Assembly: GCA_003008705.1 (NCBI GenBank)
Contig: PDUO01000001.1
Coordinates: forward strand, 1,233,694 to 1,297,693
Reading direction: 5' to 3'
Length of the DNA stretch: 64,000 nt
From: Pezicula radicicola
Lineage: Eukaryota > Ascomycota > Leotiomycetes > Helotiales > Dermateaceae
Shown: positions 59,501 to 64,000 of the stretch, piece by piece
How the letters are laid out: each line of letters begins with the position of its first letter
How positions within the stretch are numbered: the stretch's first letter is position 1
The notes under the pieces: model-generated
Database searches by the model: none
Told to the model about the DNA's origin: nothing
Seen by the model: only the letters and a program-made list of their open reading frames with translations
Made by a program: the position numbers and the translations under genes

Positions 59501-59603
59501 GGGTACTTGAAAGCGACCGAGCGAGTTGGACCTTTGTGTAGTCGGCGGCCTCCTTTCGGCTCAGAAAATTGTCTGATCGCAAGGCATCACGAAGCACGCT
59601 CAT
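56550..59603 (-). CDS. KAR9-like cortical spindle-positioning protein
   Basis: A single exon of 1017 residues. The Kar9 domain (about 240-700) is helical: AHQLAQLTSLQLPDAESLST, LINVYVSAIEAL, EWEKIKRTLRDVKNSVEMAM and LGEDRWVLVFRGAGRQAQKM are characteristic. The last 300 residues are Ser/Pro/Thr/basic and disordered. They include SKIP at residues 850-853 (DSKIPLPSP), an SxIP-type site of the kind bound by EB1/Bim1. Kar9 links astral microtubule plus ends to myosin/actin for nuclear positioning in yeast, and in filamentous fungi orthologues affect nuclear migration and spindle orientation. The family call is strong and the EB1 site is a motif match. Confidence 0.9.
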   Translation of the reverse strand: MSVLRDALRSDNFLSRKEAADYTKVQLARSLSSTPDSQRLSRQARKPSPGLAARLKALGFGNNERKSTSPSRPSSLYEHIGRIPEDQIRHLDYNHRANSINTSIVERRGRAWSGASSGGYLIPQFTGGSFNDADNRILEVTDRRASGFESFSDSVMSTLAEPMGMDSQKYRLPDHTNGNGTKAMPDTRRAHIERSQPPDDLDLPPKPPAKNTPPGGTTPGEFTNDSPSYFNPLGLPRAGSIYTLSRASFAHQLAQLTSLQLPDAESLSTKVSAIRTSKDASRALMGAAEQIRSWIFKASEVIAGLDGEDDVEWAAAGGREGLEEVDNAITRFEELINVYVSAIEALQSRDDIGTVSPDELKRVVVQVETILMEWEKIKRTLRDVKNSVEMAMEWEELWNTVLGDIGNEMDILSRLVFEMEEKRHKSLMAEAAGDGVDITELETIVEETPPASTKPRASNRFSMQPAFPLGPVTPTTPAMAQDDSSLLALFARMQPLRASLDFLPMRLSTFHSRAEDIFPTACEELETRRAGLENSWKNLEKDAESLRRELGEDRWVLVFRGAGRQAQKMYESVERSVTKLRESVDAGGHLNNPAAMGKKIESYEAKKTHYGPAIERVLSIIEKGVKDRLTVNGEILRLHSDMQHKWDTLKDQMCDLDASLQEIQADKRNQQLRDSISSIVSNDRSTIGSLDTPGSSPASSVIMSGLSRGLDSSTPSKNGKLRSSSKSNKSSNSSLPQPGGRRNVSMPSNENLGPRKGLTPRLSAYGSSTSRMSLSPGAPRQSSATPTGNRLPRPSPSNSDSRPRWNSSVNTHGTVLGHNFKPLSLTTPSPHVKTTPTPKRSASSVASHDSKIPLPSPSVRETSASPAPEVTPSRTSASRLAIRNRIASASPGPYSQQVLSSPAMRPRHLQAQSSTLTLNGNRRASLQPTSSDPTATNSPTSPRPSLTTRPASSLAGNGTRRVSLLPTPRGRQNSSVTGRESPHAIAGAATAMQRGNSTGNNSTTSKDSNGKERPKWR

Positions 59604-61187
59604 TGGATCTGCCGGGAAAAAGAAGCTATGTTTACTGTCATTGAACAGAATTGGGCCACAAATCGGGGTCGTATGGATGAGAGCGATTTGCTGGCTGCGA
59701 AGCTCTACCTAGAACCTACAGTAGCGTGCAGTCGCGTGGGAGTCGCTTTATTCCAAAAGGTAGTTACGTTGGGCAGGGGGGTAACGGAGGAGCCACAGCA
59801 CAATTTCGGATTCGATACTCTTTCGCTTGCGTATGGTAAATGATGGCAGAGGAAGTGGAGGCCAGAGGAGGAGGAAGGGAGCAGGAATAGTTATGAAAGG
59901 GATGGGAGAAACAAGTCAAGATGGGAGTGTGTAAGGCGAGAGAATTTCAGTTGCATGTGTTGTGTTGTGTTGGTTAGGATTCAAGCAGGTACAAGAAGAG
60001 TACAGAGTGACCTGTCGCAGGACTTGGTTGGTATCAGGGTTGCTGGGTTTTAGGGGACGAACGAGGGGTTGTGTACCCGTGTTGTTCGAACTGTAGCAGA
60101 AGGTCTTGAATCGCTGGAAAATTGCAAATATGCATCTTGAGAGCCTATTTTTTTTCTGTTGAGCAGAGCCCGTATGGATATGGAATAGCAGTCGTCACAC
60201 AAAATGTTCGCGAGGGCCCGAATACTAGCTAATAATAAGTGATATGTCCTTTACAAATAAGCAAAGTATGATGGAACTACTGTTCGCCAGTTTGGAATGA
60301 TTTGCTGGAGATACCCCTCCACCGTCTGCTTCAAGCCGCCCTCCTCACGCCACAAGGCTAGTTCCACTCCAGCATGTTCCCAGCAGAGTCGTGCTGTACG
60401 TGCCCACGCACCCGGAAGAAGATGGTCAGATATTTAGTTAGCCCAAGCCAACAAACTCGCGACGGGTTGAAACCCCTCTGCCAAAGCGAGAAACGCGTTT
60501 GTTAGGGAGACTTGGATGAGCAGAGAGGCAGAGAGGCAGAGAGCCTCCCATCCCAAAGTGGACTTGGTGTGTGCTGCACGAGTAGGGGTCGGTCGGTGGA
60601 CCCTGAAGTAGTAAATAATCGCCACCGCTGATGAAATATATTTTATATATGGCATTATTATTATTAGCCAGATCCTCCATCAATCAATTCTGGTTCCACA
60701 TCGCATCGACTCTTTCATCTAGGATGCCCCTCTCCAATCTGTTTCTTTTTGTTCTAGAAGGTCGCCATTCGTGTGATATCGTTTGTTTCATATAAGTTCG
60801 TACTGTATTGGAGCATTGGGGGACGCCAGGACGCGCAGCAAGGGCCCTCCCTCCCTTCCTCCTGCATCCTGAACCGTGAACGCCGCTTCTCCTCTTCTGG
60901 CCTCCGGAACTTAGTTACATATTTGAAGAGCCTCCACAGCAACCCATCTGCACATCACATTCACTACTAAAACCTCTCTAGGCTGCTGGGCGGCAGAGCG
61001 GACGATCCTAAACAAACACATCAAATTTCGTTGCTGAGCGTTGGGACCGACTACTAATCTCCAGCTCCGCGACTTCCAAAGTACATAATCTACGGCCACA
61101 TGCACTCTTCTCAAACGAAACGAACAAACACTGCTTAGCTTAATTTCACTACTTCCAGCTTCCTCTCCAACCCACGCCAATTCAATC
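59604..61187. other. divergent promoter region, 1.6 kb
   Basis: Upstream of both KAR9 and the conserved gene at 61188. It contains CT-rich promoter-like tracts near 60720-60760 and 60840-60890. No gene is supported. Confidence 0.4.
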
Positions 61188-62771
61188 ATGGCAGCCCACG
61201 AAGAATACCACGACCAGCCATCCTTCCGGTGCTCATCCCCATCGCCTTCCACCTCGCCGACTCCCGCAATCGGAGCTTGCCCGGAGCTTTCTCGTTGCGT
61301 GTCCACTGCGTCTACGGGCTCAATAGCATCTGGTCGATCTGCAACAATGGGTGGTCGAGAATCTCTAGGTGGTCGGGAATCTCTAGCTAGCTCGGTCGGT
61401 AGCTCCATCTCGAGGTCGTCTTCTGCGGGCTACTCCAAACGTCAATCTTATGGTGGGCTCGGACAGCCGCAGAGGCGGGGATATGTGAGGCCACAGGGAA
61501 CCAATTTTGCTGCCTCTGCACAGTCAAGAGAAAGTGTTTTGAGCCTGGGGAGCATAGCACATTTGCAATACTACTTTGCACGGACGGGCCTGTTGGATGG
61601 GAAAGGAGGACGATTGGCGAAGAAGAGAGGTAATGCAGACCGTGGTACACTCGATTTATCGGCTCTGGATACTTCCTTTCTAAGCCCAAGGGTTCTGAAC
61701 CCCGAAATAGACTCCTCGTATGCCTCCATGGGAAGTAGCCCTGAGTTACATGCACAAGGACTTGGTGGCATGTTGGTGGAGAGCCCTGTTGATGAGGGAG
61801 AAGATGATTACTTCAGTGGGGAAGATGTAGATGAAGACCACCCGCACATGCTTCCTCCTACTGTCAGCACCTACAATCACCGTGAAAAGCATGTTCCCAG
61901 ACCACCGACGCTTGAAGAACTCAAGGAGGACCTCAGGAAGGCACTACAGGACGCCGATAAGGTACTGGCAAATGCCAAAGCAGAAGAGGACCCCACAAAA
62001 AGCCCTCTATCTCCAAAGACAGAAGGTTGGTATGAGCTGCAGGGCATGCATATTCTTGACATCATCACACTAGCTATTCGTGCTGCCAAGATGTACTACA
62101 CAGCTCACGAACAGCCAGCTCGACTCGCAACCATAAAGTCTGAACGAGACGTACGGTCTGAATTATTGTCAGTTATGGAGGTGCTGAAGAGGATGGCAAC
62201 GCGGAGTTTTAATGGTGGTATGCGAACTGAGGAGAGAGAGATTATGGAGGTTTGGGTCGCAAGTGTCTATAACTTGCTGAAACAAGAAGAAGATATGGAA
62301 GAAGCCGAGAGACAGCAAATAGCTAGCTGGACATGGTTGGATGATTCCTGGCAAGGTGATGCCATTGACCGAGAGTATGCTTTCCTCAAGTCCATGGATC
62401 CTGAGGCCGACAGTCTCCCTCCCTGGACGTCATTGGATGATGCTCACGAGCTCCCAACACCGTTCCTAGCCGAGCTCAGAGACGGTTTGCGGTTAGTGAA
62501 GTTGCACAATACTATTGTACGGAGGAGCAAGCGACCCTTTGGAGCAATTCCCAAATACCACACTGATACACGGAAACCGTATCGATGTGCGGACAATCTT
62601 CGATACTGGATCAAAGCCGCAGAGCTTCGATGGGAGGTCGTGTTAAAGGTCGACGTAGCGGGAGTTGTTAATGGCTCTGACGAGGCATGGCAAGGGTTTG
62701 AGCAGGCGGTATGGAAGTGGTGTGAAAAAGTGCGCGAAGAGATCACGGCTGAGCTGAAATCGAAAGTTTAG
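61188..62771 (+). CDS. conserved fungal protein of unknown function
   Basis: A single exon of 527 residues. Residues 1-~130 are Ser/Gly-rich and disordered, including the short internal duplication MGGRESLGGRESLASS. Then come SIAHLQYYFARTGLLDGKGG, an acidic patch (EGEDDYFSGEDVDEDHP) and a helical domain from about 240 (PTLEELKEDLRKALQDADKV, then WYELQGMHILDIITLAIRAAKMYY). The C-terminal segment ELRDGLRLVKLHNTIV and DNLRYWIKAAELRW vaguely recalls the calponin-homology pattern, but it is not assigned. Composition and length suggest a real, conserved gene, but I do not recognise the family. Confidence 0.8.
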   Translation: MAAHEEYHDQPSFRCSSPSPSTSPTPAIGACPELSRCVSTASTGSIASGRSATMGGRESLGGRESLASSVGSSISRSSSAGYSKRQSYGGLGQPQRRGYVRPQGTNFAASAQSRESVLSLGSIAHLQYYFARTGLLDGKGGRLAKKRGNADRGTLDLSALDTSFLSPRVLNPEIDSSYASMGSSPELHAQGLGGMLVESPVDEGEDDYFSGEDVDEDHPHMLPPTVSTYNHREKHVPRPPTLEELKEDLRKALQDADKVLANAKAEEDPTKSPLSPKTEGWYELQGMHILDIITLAIRAAKMYYTAHEQPARLATIKSERDVRSELLSVMEVLKRMATRSFNGGMRTEEREIMEVWVASVYNLLKQEEDMEEAERQQIASWTWLDDSWQGDAIDREYAFLKSMDPEADSLPPWTSLDDAHELPTPFLAELRDGLRLVKLHNTIVRRSKRPFGAIPKYHTDTRKPYRCADNLRYWIKAAELRWEVVLKVDVAGVVNGSDEAWQGFEQAVWKWCEKVREEITAELKSKV

Positions 62772-63348
62772 GTGTGAGAGAGGAGAGAGAAGAAGAAGAA
62801 TGGAGTGTGTGTTTAATGTACGACGAATGTTCATAATGATGCTTACGGTCTACGGAAGGGAGGACCCCATTGTACATACTAGGTTTGCGCGATACCCAAA
62901 TGGTTTAAGGGGGAAGAGTCCCTTTCGTCTCTACTTTGTATACTTTGGTTACCCAAGAGATATTGTACTCACGTTTGCAGGCTACATTGATGCAAAGGGT
63001 GCCAAAAGGGAGGAGCATACTCTCCATACTTTCCTTTTCTATAGTTTCCATACTTTCCGACTTTCCAGACTTTTCCCAATCGACTTCGAGACTCTGGGGC
63101 GTGGTGACTTCCCCTTTCCGCTAGCGAAGACAGACCAGCGCAAGTGCACACTCAAATTCGTTCTTTCTCATTGGTCCCTGGATTATCACCACTAGGTGAG
63201 TACTTAGTTCCTGTCAAGTACCCATCAAGCACAAAAGAAGAAGGATCGCACGGCATCTCTGGATCAAGGATCAAGTACATACAACTCCCAAGTCGCGTTT
63301 CAGAGGCACTCAAAAAACTACAATTATCATACTGTACTTGCATCTCAG
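62772..63348. other. intergenic region before the edge gene
   Basis: 577 bp between two plus-strand genes. A reading frame at 62800-63195 shows no family character. No feature is called. Confidence 0.35.
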
Positions 63349-64000
63349 ATGGTCGACACTTTCCTTCTTGATAACAATCAGCATCCGCATCATACACATC
63401 ACTTCGTGCAGGTGAGTTCACACAAACCCTTCACTCAAGAGCAGTTTTGCTGACACTCGGAAGGCAAGCACCCAATTCCAAAGAAGCAGCCACATGCAAC
63501 AGTACCATCGTACGCCCACCATGCCGACCCCGGCTCACTCATCGACCATAGCAGTGGAACAATTTACTTCAATCCCAGATTCAGACAACTTGGACCCCTC
63601 GTCCAGCGGATTAGTAAAGATCCCCTTCTTCATATTCGTCACAATCCTCCTCTTCGTCGTCATAGCCGTCGTAGGCTTCTGCGTCTGGCTCAGCCGACAC
63701 CTTACCAAACCACTGGCCTCCCAACACACCAAGTCATACGGCCGAGGTATGACGAGATGGCGCGAGTGGAAAGAGGTTGATATTGAGCGAGTTGGTATCT
63801 TACGGGAGAGCAGTAAGCTAGGTCATAGGGAAATGACGCGTGCCTATGGTAGCCAGGATTCAATATTTAAACGCGTTCGATTCTCAGAGGAGAGTCTAAA
63901 GATGGAAGAGGGTAGGGGGAAAAGAAAGGCAACGCCTGACAGGAAGGAAAGGATGCAGATTTTTAGGACGGAGGATAGGAGGGAGCAGGATATTCATAGG
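63349..64000 (+). CDS. partial single-pass membrane protein, cut by window edge
   Basis: Two exons, 63349-63411 and 63464 to beyond 64000, are joined by a 52-nt GT-AG intron with a CTGAC branch-like site. The frame stays open to the last base. The N-terminal part is His/Gln-rich and polar. One strong membrane segment (FIFVTILLFVVIAVVGFCVW) is followed by a basic cytosolic-looking region with MTRWREWKEVDIERVGIL. No domain is recognised. The 3' end and stop lie outside the window. An internal start at 63494 is an alternative. Confidence 0.65.

Noticed and set aside
62800..63195. 131-codon plus frame downstream of the conserved gene
   Set aside because: No coding character. It likely overlaps the 3' UTR of the preceding gene.
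1..64000. CRISPR array, prokaryotic operon or virus-derived gene
   Set aside because: Repeats lack the spacer pattern of CRISPR, genes are intron-bearing eukaryotic, and no viral genes were seen.

Overview
The window is nuclear DNA of a filamentous ascomycete (Pezizomycotina). The evidence is numerous 45-80 nt GT-AG introns with CTRAY-type branch sites, a Zn2Cys6 transcription factor with the fungal middle-homology domain, KAR9, CAF120/PH, UTP23, TVP23 and DUF726 orthologues, a CBM1-bearing cellobiose dehydrogenase, and gene-free TA-rich blocks that look RIP-mutated. A plant-associated or saprobic Leotiomycete would fit, but that placement is inference and weak.

Layout from left to right. 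1-1960 is TA-rich and holds a MITE-like element. 1961-6100(-) is a CAF120-type PH protein, with a divergent PP2C phosphatase (PTC7 type) at 7378-8634(+). 9947-13227(+) is a Na+/Ca2+ exchanger-family protein, followed by a TA-rich block. 14715-15910(-) is a bZIP factor, divergent from the Zn2Cys6 factor at 17332-19592(+). A medium-chain dehydrogenase (20003-21163,-), a second TIR element and an MFS monocarboxylate-type porter (22562-24412,-) follow. Next come a penta-EF-hand protein (24906-25984,-) divergent from a ChaC-type glutathione-degrading enzyme (26444-27408,+), and a glycine-rich RRM protein (27791-28524,-). After a 3 kb gene-free stretch come a disordered protein with a PIP-box-like motif (31574-34643,+), a CitE-like lyase (34737-35756,-), TVP23 (36221-36999,+), a Mid2-like surface protein (38483-39910,-), a DUF726 protein (40874-44668,-), the cellobiose dehydrogenase (45663-49540,-), a small secreted sulfotransferase-like protein (51327-51953,+), a 2.9 kb TA-rich desert, UTP23 (54845-55841,+), KAR9 (56550-59603,-), a conserved fungal protein (61188-62771,+) and a membrane protein cut by the right edge (63349->64000,+).

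Most genes are housekeeping: mRNA turnover, ribosome biogenesis, Golgi traffic, spindle positioning, calcium and glutathione handling. The accessory content is the cellobiose dehydrogenase, used for oxidative cellulose attack, and the Zn2Cys6/dehydrogenase/MFS trio, which could be a small catabolic or metabolite module. The most notable structural observations are a 5-nt microexon needed to keep the ChaC gene in frame, a cellobiose dehydrogenase split into 18 exons including 12-nt and 9-nt exons, a dispersed 18-bp-period repeat seen in at least nine places including inside a dehydrogenase intron, and three inverted-repeat elements.

All exon structures were worked out by eye from splice signals, reading frame and protein-family conservation. 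There is no transcript evidence here.
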